Shown: piece after piece, positions 45,309 to 53,679 of the stretch
How the letters are laid out: each line of letters opens with the position of its first letter
How positions within the stretch are numbered: the stretch's first letter is position 1
Source of the DNA: Bacteroidetes bacterium HGW-Bacteroidetes-8
Lineage (GTDB): Bacteria; Bacteroidota; Bacteroidia; Bacteroidales; UBA932
Assembly (NCBI GenBank): GCA_002840895.1
Contig: PHCZ01000006.1
Coordinates: 122,920 to 186,919, forward strand
DNA: 64,000 nt
Direction: 5' to 3'
Translations under genes and position numbers: made by a program
The notes under the pieces: generated by a model
Told to the model about the DNA's origin: nothing
Database searches by the model: none
What the model saw: only the letters and a program-made list of their open reading frames with translations

Positions 45309-47129
45309 ATGAAAACCTATCAGTTTTATATTTTTGATTTTGACATGACTCTTTGTGATACAGCGAAAGGTTCTGAATTAGCATATAAGAAAACGTTTGA
45401 GCATTTTGGCTTTCAATTTAGAAAAAAAGATATCAAACAGTTTTTGAGTGAATCTTTGAGAGTTACTTTTGATAGAGTAAACAATAAAGAGATTAGTTTT
45501 GATGATTTTGAACCATGCTTTTATGCTTGTTCAGATGCATTAATTCCCCAAAACTCATATTATTTCACGGATGCGAAGAAGCTAATAGATACATTAAAAA
45601 AATTCAAAAAAACTCTTGCGATTGTTACAAACAAAAATCGTAGTACATTGACTTTGATTTTAAAGAAATTTGGGTTAGAGAATGATTTTGATCAAATAAT
45701 CTCAATTGAAGACATAAAACTTATTTCTACAAATGCAGAAAAAGGTGATGGAATTATTGAGTGTTTGAAACGTTTTAATATACTTGATAAAAAAGATACA
45801 GCCATTTATATTGGAGATGCTCAAAACGATATTCTTGCAGCGAATAAAGCAGAAGTAGATTGTTTTTGTGTTCACAGAAATTCAGAAGCAAAAATTAAGG
45901 GTGAAGCCTGGGATAGTTTAACCTATTTATGTATTCCTTATACTAATGAAAAACAATATAAAATAAATTCGATGTTATTTGACATAACACATCCATGCTA
46001 TTGTTCCAACACTGAGGATCAAGCTATGTTGAGAATATTAGGAATTAATAAATATCTTTTGAGAAAAATTATAAGCTCAAAAGGGAAATATAGGCGTGGA
46101 GCCGCACCAAATGAGGAAATGACTGCTGATATAGTTAGAAAAATTTCGTCATGTATTCAAAAAAGTCAGCCCATATTATTTTCTGTACCATTTGGTGCAT
46201 ATAAGGGCTGGCAAACAAATTCAAACGGTGAACCTGATTGGGCAGAAGTGTTTAATTTGAATTATTTTTTCTTATATGCTTCTGAAATAGCTGAATATTA
46301 TGAACCCGGTGTTCAATTTACATATACCTACCAAGATAGATTATTACCTGTTGTGAGTAATCTTTCAAAGGATGTATGTAAAAAATATATACATAAATTT
46401 AATGAATTAGCTAAAATATTTTCATCTTACAATCCTAGAATAACTTTTACAACAATGTCAATAGATTCTTTATATTCAAGTGCTGATGAATATTGGCAAG
46501 AATTTGTTGAAAATCTATTTGAAAATTTTATTGAAGTAATTGATAATCTTTATAAAAATGATTCAAACTCGTTACCTTATAGAGAATATATTGATTTGCT
46601 TTTGCAAAATAAATTATCTGAAGCGAATACTTTAGTTCATAGCAGACCTTCATCCATTTTCGCTAAACTTCAGAGTGGAATGAATAATTATAATTTCAAT
46701 GGTTATGATACAAATTCTTCTCATGCAGATGAGGATGATAAAACTAAAATCATAAGAAGTATTGTCTCTGCTTCAATGATTGATGCAGTAGATGCATTAA
46801 AATTAAGAAGAATGTTCAATAAGCATTCTGAAAATATCCAAATTGTATTTGATAAAACTCCATCTCTTAGCCTTTTTTTAGGTTCGTGTCATGAGTCAGT
46901 TAAACATTTCTGGACTGGCACAGGCGCAATGATTTATAAAGAAGAAAAGAATGATTTTAAGCCTATAATTTTATCACAAAAAGAATGGTTGAACATACAA
47001 AAAGGAAATAAGATTAAACTAAATGGTGAAGCTTTCGAAAAAAAATATACCATTGAGCGAATACCTTTGCAGACTGAGCTATCCATTATTAGTCATAATT
47101 ACAATAGTATAAACATAATTAAAAATTAA
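45309..47129 (+). CDS. HAD phosphatase fused to an isonitrile-synthase-like domain (tentative)
   Basis: A 606-aa protein. Residues 1-220 are a HAD hydrolase: FIFDFDMTLCDT-type motif I (nucleophile D10, general acid D12), motif II IVTNKN, and motif IV IGDAQND. Residues about 220-606 are less clear; VPFGAYKGWQ...GEPDWAEVFNLNYFFLYASEIAEYYEPGVQFTYTYQDRL resembles the PvcA/DIT1 isonitrile-synthase family, but the similarity is read by eye and weak. The HAD part could dephosphorylate a sugar or nucleotide. First gene of a four-gene operon with SDR, SIR2 and kinase genes 27, 12 and 48 nt apart. Confidence 0.55.
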   Translation: MKTYQFYIFDFDMTLCDTAKGSELAYKKTFEHFGFQFRKKDIKQFLSESLRVTFDRVNNKEISFDDFEPCFYACSDALIPQNSYYFTDAKKLIDTLKKFKKTLAIVTNKNRSTLTLILKKFGLENDFDQIISIEDIKLISTNAEKGDGIIECLKRFNILDKKDTAIYIGDAQNDILAANKAEVDCFCVHRNSEAKIKGEAWDSLTYLCIPYTNEKQYKINSMLFDITHPCYCSNTEDQAMLRILGINKYLLRKIISSKGKYRRGAAPNEEMTADIVRKISSCIQKSQPILFSVPFGAYKGWQTNSNGEPDWAEVFNLNYFFLYASEIAEYYEPGVQFTYTYQDRLLPVVSNLSKDVCKKYIHKFNELAKIFSSYNPRITFTTMSIDSLYSSADEYWQEFVENLFENFIEVIDNLYKNDSNSLPYREYIDLLLQNKLSEANTLVHSRPSSIFAKLQSGMNNYNFNGYDTNSSHADEDDKTKIIRSIVSASMIDAVDALKLRRMFNKHSENIQIVFDKTPSLSLFLGSCHESVKHFWTGTGAMIYKEEKNDFKPIILSQKEWLNIQKGNKIKLNGEAFEKKYTIERIPLQTELSIISHNYNSINIIKN

Positions 47130-47155
47130 CATTATTAATTTAAAAAAGTAGTCAT

Positions 47156-47848
47156 ATGAAAACCGAAATTACAGTAATTACAGGAGGAAATTCTGGGCTT
47201 GGACTTGAATTAAGTAAATGTTTTGCTCAAACAACAAATGTATGTATTGTTGCTAGAGACGAAGCGAAGCTTAGTAAAGCAAAAACAGAAATCTCTGAAT
47301 CATCTACAAAGCAAGTATTAACATTTAAAGCAGATGTTTCAAAAGAAAACCAAGTTAAGAAACTATATGAGTTTCTGGAAAGTTTTACAGTGAAAAGAGT
47401 TATTAATTGCGCAGGTTTTGGAAAATTTGGCTCACCAGATAATATTAATGATGAGATGGTTGAAAGTTTAATTGACTCAAACCTTAAATCGGTTATCTTT
47501 ATGTCATCAAACGCCCTTATTGCTATGAAAGACAATGGCGGACAAATAGTATCCGTTCTTTCAACAGCAGCACTCAAAGGTAATCCACAAGAAACATTAT
47601 ACTGTGCAGTAAAATGGGGGGCGCGAGGTTATAACGAAGCCCTAAAGGCCGCATGTAAGGGTACAAATATTAACGTCACTACTATATGTCCGGGTGGCAT
47701 AAATACACCTTTTTGGAAACCTGATAGCGGAATATCTCCTAATGTTTCTAAATTCATGAATCCTCAAGAACTGGCTGTTTTAATTTTTGATATTCTGATT
47801 GAGCGGAAAACTCTGTATTGTCCTGATATTATTATTGAAAAACTATAA
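47156..47848 (+). CDS. Short-chain dehydrogenase/reductase
   Basis: A 230-aa Rossmann-fold oxidoreductase. It has the dinucleotide-binding TGGNSGLG (about residues 9-16), NCAGFG, an active-site Ser in VLSTAAL, and the catalytic Y-x3-K in YCAVKWG, so it is complete. The substrate is unknown; its place in the SIR2 operon suggests oxidation or reduction of the same small molecule, or consumption of NAD(P). Spacing 26 nt after the HAD gene and 11 nt before the SIR2 gene. Confidence 0.85.
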   Translation: MKTEITVITGGNSGLGLELSKCFAQTTNVCIVARDEAKLSKAKTEISESSTKQVLTFKADVSKENQVKKLYEFLESFTVKRVINCAGFGKFGSPDNINDEMVESLIDSNLKSVIFMSSNALIAMKDNGGQIVSVLSTAALKGNPQETLYCAVKWGARGYNEALKAACKGTNINVTTICPGGINTPFWKPDSGISPNVSKFMNPQELAVLIFDILIERKTLYCPDIIIEKL

Positions 47849-47859
47849 ATCTAATATAT

Positions 47860-49554
47860 ATGCTCACAATAGATGATATTTCGATAAAATTATCGAAGGG
47901 TGAACTTGCTGTTTTCATTGGAGCTGGTGTATCAAGATCGTATGGGAATCAACAAGGAATTCCATCGGCAAGTGATTTATTAAATATTTTTGCTAGCAAA
48001 TTTCCATATATTAAAAATAATTCCTTACACAAAAAAGGTGAATTACGGTTTGAGAATGCGTGTTTAATGATAAAAGAAAATAATGGAGAGAGAGAATTAA
48101 TTTCTGTTATTATGAAAGAAATCAATAAACCAAGTATTAGGCCATTACCTGCTCATAATTTATTGGCAAAACTACCTTTCTCATCATACTTTTCTACAAA
48201 TTGGGATACTCTACTAGAAACTGCCTGTACAAATGTTAATGGAAGATATCCGGTAATTTATGAAGACGAACATGTGGCTATGCTACAACATGGAGATATC
48301 CCAATTGTGAAATTACATGGATGTATTAGTAATCCAAAATCTATTGTCGCTACGATAGACGACTATAAACCGTTTAAAAAAACAAAACCTCTTATTGATG
48401 CCATTACAAAAGTTGATTTGGCCAGTAAGACAATTTTATTCTTAGGATATAATCTAAATGATGTGGATTTCAAAGCACTTTATAATGATTTATATCGTGT
48501 TCTTGGAAAAAAATTTATGGGTAAACATATGGCTGTTGTTCTTGACCCAACCCAAGTGGAAATAGATAAATGGGTTAAAAATGGAATCACTTTAACAAAT
48601 AATGACTTAACGGATTTTCTTAATGATTTGGCTTTAAGGCTCAGGGGAAATAGTAAAGATTTTGGGAGTTGCACGGTTAAATCAACATATCTTAAAGAAC
48701 TTCATAATGTAACAGATTGTCCAACTGAAACAATCGCCACTAACGTATTCTTAAAAATGCTCACAAAAGAAGTGGGTTCAGGTATCTTGTCTGTTGAGCA
48801 AATCGTATTTGATTTTGAAACTGGATATAAAGCTGTCCTTGAAAAGAAACCAAATTTTAGTGCTTTTGAAAATGAATGTAAAGAGATATTAAATGCATTA
48901 AATAATTGTGAAAATTCAAATGAAATGTTAAACTATCTAGAGAAGAAAATAAATGAGTTAAATGCAAGTTCAATTGAAATAAATAAGCACAATAGTGATA
49001 TTATTAAACGATCTGACTCTATATTAATGTATTCCCAAAGTGTTCGTGTTACAAATCTTCTTAAAAGTTTGACAAGAGATTATCAACAAAGTTGTACTTT
49101 GTACATTAGCGAATGTAGACCAAAGTGTCCCTCTCCTTTTTACGATGCAATACAAATACAAAAGAGCCTTGAAGATACTGGATATAAAAAACACATTGTA
49201 ACTGACACATCTATAACTTATTTGATGAAGAAACATCAAATAACACAAGTTATTATGGGGGCTCATGCTGTATATATGAAAGATGGGAAGATGATAAAAT
49301 TTGTAAATACTAGTGGAAGTGATATGATTTTAAGAGAAGCGAAGAATTTTAAAGTCCCAGTATTCATAATTGCAGAAAAAAAGAAATGTAAACCTTGGGT
49401 TGACATTGAAGAATCAAATGTTGGATACATTGAAGAAAAATTTATTACAAAACCCTTAGAAGATGAAGGAATAGATACGTTAGAAGTTGCTTATGATTTA
49501 TGTGATTCGCACGAGTATGTTTCCTTTGTATGTGAAGATGGAGTAATAAAATAG
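47860..49554 (+). CDS. SIR2 domain fused to an eIF2B/ribose-1,5-bisphosphate-isomerase-like domain
   Basis: A 564-aa protein. SIR2: GAGVS at 21-25, STNWD at 112-116 (catalytic Asn 114 region), KLHG at 151-154 (His 153), GYNLNDVDF at about 197-205. Such SIR2 domains in defence proteins hydrolyse NAD. The C-terminal part (about 285-512) matches the IF-2B family: ILMYSQSVRV, ISECRPKCPSPFYDA, TDTSITYLMKKHQITQVIMGAHAVYMKDGK. The catalytic Asp expected at the GAD position is His (GAH, 467-469), so it may sense a sugar phosphate rather than isomerise one. I know of no described fusion of this kind. It sits between SDR and kinase genes. Confidence 0.75.
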   Translation: MLTIDDISIKLSKGELAVFIGAGVSRSYGNQQGIPSASDLLNIFASKFPYIKNNSLHKKGELRFENACLMIKENNGERELISVIMKEINKPSIRPLPAHNLLAKLPFSSYFSTNWDTLLETACTNVNGRYPVIYEDEHVAMLQHGDIPIVKLHGCISNPKSIVATIDDYKPFKKTKPLIDAITKVDLASKTILFLGYNLNDVDFKALYNDLYRVLGKKFMGKHMAVVLDPTQVEIDKWVKNGITLTNNDLTDFLNDLALRLRGNSKDFGSCTVKSTYLKELHNVTDCPTETIATNVFLKMLTKEVGSGILSVEQIVFDFETGYKAVLEKKPNFSAFENECKEILNALNNCENSNEMLNYLEKKINELNASSIEINKHNSDIIKRSDSILMYSQSVRVTNLLKSLTRDYQQSCTLYISECRPKCPSPFYDAIQIQKSLEDTGYKKHIVTDTSITYLMKKHQITQVIMGAHAVYMKDGKMIKFVNTSGSDMILREAKNFKVPVFIIAEKKKCKPWVDIEESNVGYIEEKFITKPLEDEGIDTLEVAYDLCDSHEYVSFVCEDGVIK

Positions 49555-49602
49555 AATTATTGTCATTTTTAGAATATTTCATATATCCTCATATTAAGTC
49601 TA

Positions 49603-50757
49603 ATGGTAACAAGAGAAATTTTAGAAATATTTCATGATGACTTGTGGAAAGATAAGCGTCTTATGGATCCACAGGATGAAATATTTGTCAAGAAGTCAGA
49701 GAATGAAATAGAACACAAAACAGAAATTTCAGTTCTGAACTATTTGAGGAAGGTTGGAATTAGCGGAATTCCTGAAATTAAAAAAACGGAAGGATTAGAT
49801 ATTTATATGTCTATTTTCAAAGGAATAAGGGTTTTTGAACTTCTTGTAATTTTAGATGAATTGAGCATAAAACACGAAAATGCAATAGAAGTAAAGAAAA
49901 AAGTAATAGAAAGATGTAATGAAAGACAGCGTAGAATCCAAATTGCATTAAAGGAGTGGAGAGAATGTGAAATTAGAAATGGGCAAACAAGGATTAAATA
50001 TCCGCAAGACAAAATAAAAAAGATAGTAGAAGTTTTGGCTGTGTGTAAGGATATTCCATTAAGAAAAGAAGAGTTTCATAAAGAGATGAAACAGTTGATT
50101 GATTATTGGGAAACTGTTGCTGACATTCCTTTTAGGGATGCAACTACAAAGAATATGGTTTTTTGTGATCCTAATTTTCAACGAATCGAGTTAGAACCAA
50201 GTGAAAGCAAAACTGAAAAAAATATCAAACAAGTTATTGCCAAATTAGATGATAACACTTTTTGGGAGTCAACACCAATTGCAGATTTTGATTTTTCGTC
50301 GTGTGTGCATGATACAACAATTGAAGATGATTATATTAGCCTTAATTGTCATGAAAGAACATTTAATGGTAATACATATATTGATCCAAAAGATTTAATT
50401 TGGATAGGAACGCCAGATTCCAAAAGAGCAGCTATTTCCTTTTATGTACGGTATTACAGATTTGGTGGGCGTAAAGCTGCGTATAGACTTTTAAATCCCG
50501 TGAACCACATGGTAAGATTTCAGTATGATCATGACGATTTTTATTTTAGGAATTTAAATTCTATCATGCGCAATTTATGTCCAATAGTAGATGTTGAGTT
50601 TCCTTCTTTATTACAAATTACTGAAGATTTAGCAAAACGCTTGGGAACTAATCTTGCTGTAACAGACTCGTTTTATAAGGAATATCCGTTTGAGAATAGG
50701 CAACCGTGGCAAGGATTAAATACTATAAAAATAAATAATTTTAACTCAGAAATTTAA
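49603..50757 (+). CDS. APH/choline-kinase-like phosphotransferase (tentative)
   Basis: A 384-aa protein in the SIR2 operon. A likely kinase catalytic loop is FRDATTKNMVFCDPN (about residues 178-192, with Asp and Asn in the H/R-x-D-x4-N arrangement) followed by IADFDFSS (about 226-233, the metal-binding D-x-D). This resembles the aminoglycoside phosphotransferase fold, but the N-terminal lobe is poorly defined, so the assignment is provisional. It could phosphorylate a metabolite produced by the operon. The gene is followed by IS remnants and by no boundary palindrome that I can see. Confidence 0.5.
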   Translation: MVTREILEIFHDDLWKDKRLMDPQDEIFVKKSENEIEHKTEISVLNYLRKVGISGIPEIKKTEGLDIYMSIFKGIRVFELLVILDELSIKHENAIEVKKKVIERCNERQRRIQIALKEWRECEIRNGQTRIKYPQDKIKKIVEVLAVCKDIPLRKEEFHKEMKQLIDYWETVADIPFRDATTKNMVFCDPNFQRIELEPSESKTEKNIKQVIAKLDDNTFWESTPIADFDFSSCVHDTTIEDDYISLNCHERTFNGNTYIDPKDLIWIGTPDSKRAAISFYVRYYRFGGRKAAYRLLNPVNHMVRFQYDHDDFYFRNLNSIMRNLCPIVDVEFPSLLQITEDLAKRLGTNLAVTDSFYKEYPFENRQPWQGLNTIKINNFNSEI

Positions 50758-50821
50758 ACCTTGCATCAACAGGATTACATATTTCGAAGTATCACGGTTC
50801 TTCGTCATATTTGGTGATATT

Positions 50822-51022
50822 TTAGCCTGATTTTGATAGTACCACCTTCTTTCGTACTAATTCAAAACTCCCTCTTCCATACATTTCTCTTTTCTTATTT
50901 TTCAATCTGTTGACATGTCCTTCCACAAGGCCATTTGTCCACTCATATTTAATTGCGCTCTTAACTGCCACAATATCATGGCCTAGTCCGTTTATAAATG
51001 TTTTTATGCTCTTACTAATTGA
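50822..51022 (-). pseudogene. ISL3-family transposase remnant (C-terminal end)
   Basis: On the minus strand about 65 codons read ISKSIKTFINGLGHDIVAVK, then KYEWTNGLVEGHVNRLKNKK and MYGRGSFELVRKKVVLSKSG before a stop at 50822. This is the conserved end of ISL3-type transposases (NGLVEGHVNRLK, MYGRxSFELLR). Upstream in the same frame a TAG interrupts it at once, so only the tail is left. The rest of 50758-51166 holds no gene. Confidence 0.8.
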
Positions 51023-51029
51023 CTATTCT

Positions 51030-51150
51030 GGACCATACTGGGCCACCATTCCGGAGCCTACTGGGCCATTTTATAAAATAATGTGAATATATCACATCAA
51101 ATAGGCCACTGGATCACTCACAAATAGGCCACTAGAATATATCACATTAA
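51030..51150. mobile_element. IS-end-like repeat cluster
   Basis: ACTGGGCCA occurs at 51037-51045 and 51060-51068, TAGGCCACT at 51102-51110 and 51125-51133 region, and GAATATATCACAT at 51085-51097 and 51135-51147. Repeated short motifs at a terminus are typical of IS21-type ends. No transposase genes remain next to it. Confidence 0.45.
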
Positions 51151-51166
51151 TGATGTAGATTATGTT

Positions 51167-51349
51167 ATGCCCTATTTCTCGCCCTATCTAACCCGAGAAA
51201 ACATCTTAACCCTCCCAAACTATAAATGCATCGGCCGTTTGCAGATTGAAAACTCCCTCTCCCTGCCGTTCATTTTTGACACCACCCCTCCCGAGAGTGT
51301 GAATTCAGAAATTAAGCAGAGAAAAGGTCAGTTGAAGAGGGCAGAATAA
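51167..51349 (+). pseudogene. 60-codon fragment, possibly from a conjugative ATPase
   Basis: The text LTLPNYKCIGRLQIENSLSLPFIFDTTPP recalls the C-terminal end of VirB4/TraD-type conjugation ATPases (LPNYxxYxKLxxxGxxSxPFS). It is too short to be the whole gene and is surrounded by IS remnants. If right, the island contains debris of a conjugative element. Low confidence. Confidence 0.3.
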
Positions 51350-51438
51350 ATAGTAATTTGGATTACTCACAGTTATGCCTGTTCTTTGACAAGTTCTCCG
51401 CGGGAGAGCTTTTCACACATGTTGCGGTCTTATTAAAA

Positions 51439-51629
51439 GCCAGTATTTGTTGGGTATTGGGAGATTTTTCATAGTTTATTGAGGATGGGGATTTTGCGAT
51501 AATAAAATAAGCAAAAAAATATCCTAAATATTTTGCCAAAGTATATAATAATCATATCTTTATAGCGTGCTGTCTGATTGGGGCATGCGAATATTCCAAT
51601 TTATAAAGCAGTGTAAGGGTTTTGGGAGG
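51439..51629. repeat. Right copy of the ~200-bp direct repeat
   Basis: Direct-orientation relative of 41156-41372 (see that entry). It lies between the IS debris and the sce7726 operon. Just upstream, 51420-51432 carries GTTGCGGTCTTAT, also seen at 2935-2947. The gap 51630-51863 shows no further gene. Confidence 0.8.
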
Positions 51630-51863
51630 AGATAGTGGCAGAATTCAAAGGATGTTAATTAATAAAATTAAAGAGATAAAAAATTTGACTAACTATAAGT
51701 AGAAAACAAACCTCTGGAGGCGCAACCAACCCATGACAAGTGTAAATCCCATCAAAACGGAATTTTACCGTTTAATTGGTTGACGTCATTGCAAGGAAGA
51801 CGAATATCCAACAGAAATTGCATGAAAAGGCAATAAATTGTTAAATTTGAACTGTAAAAATTA

Positions 51864-52733
51864 ATGGAGAAAGCAATGAAATACCAAATTAACCAACTAA
51901 GGGACTATTCCTCCTTATTCTCAAGGAGTCAAGTTCTTTCTTGGCTAAAAATGGACTTCTCTTCTATTAATTTTAAGATTGAAAGATATGACGAAAAATG
52001 GTTGAACAACCAGAATTCAACTTATCTAGACTATCTTAAATACATATATTCCGTTTTGGCAGACAATTATCAAAATGAATACATTTTTAAAAATGAATTC
52101 TTAAATAATTGGTTGATACAAGAGCTTGGCGAGACAAATTCTCGGATATTCAGCGAGTTTAGGGTTGGCAACTCTATTGCGGATTTAGTGATGTTCAATG
52201 GTTGCTCCAAAATTTTTGAGATTAAAACGGAGCTAGATAGTGATTCACGGTTGACACTTCAACTTCAAAACTATGAAAAGGCTTTTAATCAGATTTTTTT
52301 AATTATTCCCAAATCGAAATTAAACAGCTATGAAAAACAAGATGTTTCAATTGGGCTTATAACCTATGACCCAAAAAGCGAAAATACATTTTCAGTTTAT
52401 CGTAAAGCTAAACTCAATCTTGATTTAGAACCCTTAGCAATTATGTCAATATTGCACACACATGAATACAAATCAATTGTAAGAAAGTATTATGGTTCTC
52501 TACCTCAAATGACAAGCTTTAATCAGCATATGATTTGTAGCGAATTAATTTATGAAATACCAAAAGATAAGCTCAACAAACTTTTCATTGATGAAATGAA
52601 AAAAAGGAGTTCAAGCAATGCTCTGTCATCAAGGTATTACAAAGAGTTTAATCAGTTGTTTTTAGCTCTTAGAATGAATCGTGATTCAAAAAGTAAAATG
52701 ATAGAATCATTAAAAACAACCATTCAAATTTAA
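51864..52733 (+). CDS. sce7726-family protein, PD-(D/E)XK-like
   Basis: A 289-aa protein with EFRVGNSIADLVMFNG and FEIKTELDS (about residues 98-126). The Asp followed by E-x-K fits a PD-(D/E)XK nuclease core, and the EFRVGNSxADLV segment is typical of the sce7726 family. It probably cuts nucleic acid, but the family is uncharacterised. First gene of a three-gene operon; the next starts 5 nt later. An alternative ATG lies at 51876. Confidence 0.75.
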   Translation: MEKAMKYQINQLRDYSSLFSRSQVLSWLKMDFSSINFKIERYDEKWLNNQNSTYLDYLKYIYSVLADNYQNEYIFKNEFLNNWLIQELGETNSRIFSEFRVGNSIADLVMFNGCSKIFEIKTELDSDSRLTLQLQNYEKAFNQIFLIIPKSKLNSYEKQDVSIGLITYDPKSENTFSVYRKAKLNLDLEPLAIMSILHTHEYKSIVRKYYGSLPQMTSFNQHMICSELIYEIPKDKLNKLFIDEMKKRSSSNALSSRYYKEFNQLFLALRMNRDSKSKMIESLKTTIQI

Positions 52734-52738
52734 GCATT

Positions 52739-53674
52739 ATGTACTATCCATTTTTAAGAGCGAGACAGTTTGAACTAATTGCCTTAAGGGAATTAGCAGC
52801 CGAAGAAGCAATACAAGGAGTTATTATCCCTATTATTGAGCCTGTCAAAGAAACTCATAATAACTTAACCTTAGCACATAAAGTATTTCAAGACAAAAGT
52901 CAGACTGCATATTTAATCGTCAACCCAACAATTGGAGAGCTTGCAGGGGACAGTAATTTCTATTTAGAGTACCTAACTGAGTTAGAAAATGCAAAGTTTT
53001 TTCCAGCTTTTCATTACAAAAATAATTCAGACTTCATTAATCAAAGTATTGAGAGTTTTGGTCTTAACAAATGTATGATAATCTGCCAAAACGATGTAAA
53101 TCCTGATGATTTAGAATTCAGACAATTAGTTGCAAGAAATGAAGTATCCTATATAAATGTTAGTTACCCAAATAGAAACAGAACCCTTCATAGATTTATA
53201 AAAGGCCTCTATAAAAATTACATTCGTCTTGATGATTTGTTTGAAAAGCAAGCTCGCAATAGCGATTATTTAGAAATTCAAGAGCATAGATTTTCAGAAG
53301 AACACATTTATTATGCTGAAGATGGTTTCGACGGCTTCTCTGACTATACAGTTATGCCAAGTGAATATATTGACGGAGGAAGTACTCCAAGAGCGGTTGT
53401 AATTCATTTAACATATTTAAATGGTGAAGATCAAATTTGGATACGACATTTCACATCGGAAACCAATGATTCTATATCAAATGTTCAGGGAAAATTTGCC
53501 GAGGCTGCAGAAAAGGCGGTGGCTTATTGCAGGCAAAAAGGCTTAAATAATTCAGCGATTTTAGAATTGATATCTTACTATGATAATGAGCATTACCCCG
53601 GATTAGGAACCGTAAAAAAATTATCTATTAAAAACCATTTGTTAGTTGTTAGCCAATTTTTAAAGAATAGATAG
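52739..53674 (+). CDS. sce7725/beta-family protein
   Basis: A 311-aa protein that starts MYYPFLRARQFELIALREL, the hallmark of the sce7725 ('beta') family, which is nearly always beside sce7726. The function is not known; the fold may be a TIM-barrel-like or PRTase-adjacent enzyme, which I cannot judge by eye. It overlaps the next gene only if the upstream GTG start is used there. Confidence 0.75.
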   Translation: MYYPFLRARQFELIALRELAAEEAIQGVIIPIIEPVKETHNNLTLAHKVFQDKSQTAYLIVNPTIGELAGDSNFYLEYLTELENAKFFPAFHYKNNSDFINQSIESFGLNKCMIICQNDVNPDDLEFRQLVARNEVSYINVSYPNRNRTLHRFIKGLYKNYIRLDDLFEKQARNSDYLEIQEHRFSEEHIYYAEDGFDGFSDYTVMPSEYIDGGSTPRAVVIHLTYLNGEDQIWIRHFTSETNDSISNVQGKFAEAAEKAVAYCRQKGLNNSAILELISYYDNEHYPGLGTVKKLSIKNHLLVVSQFLKNR

Positions 53675-53679
53675 TGTTT

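Noticed and set aside
45115..45312. 65-codon frame before the HAD gene
   Set aside because: AT-rich, overlaps the start of the HAD gene by 4 nt, begins with no plausible start signal, and resembles no family.
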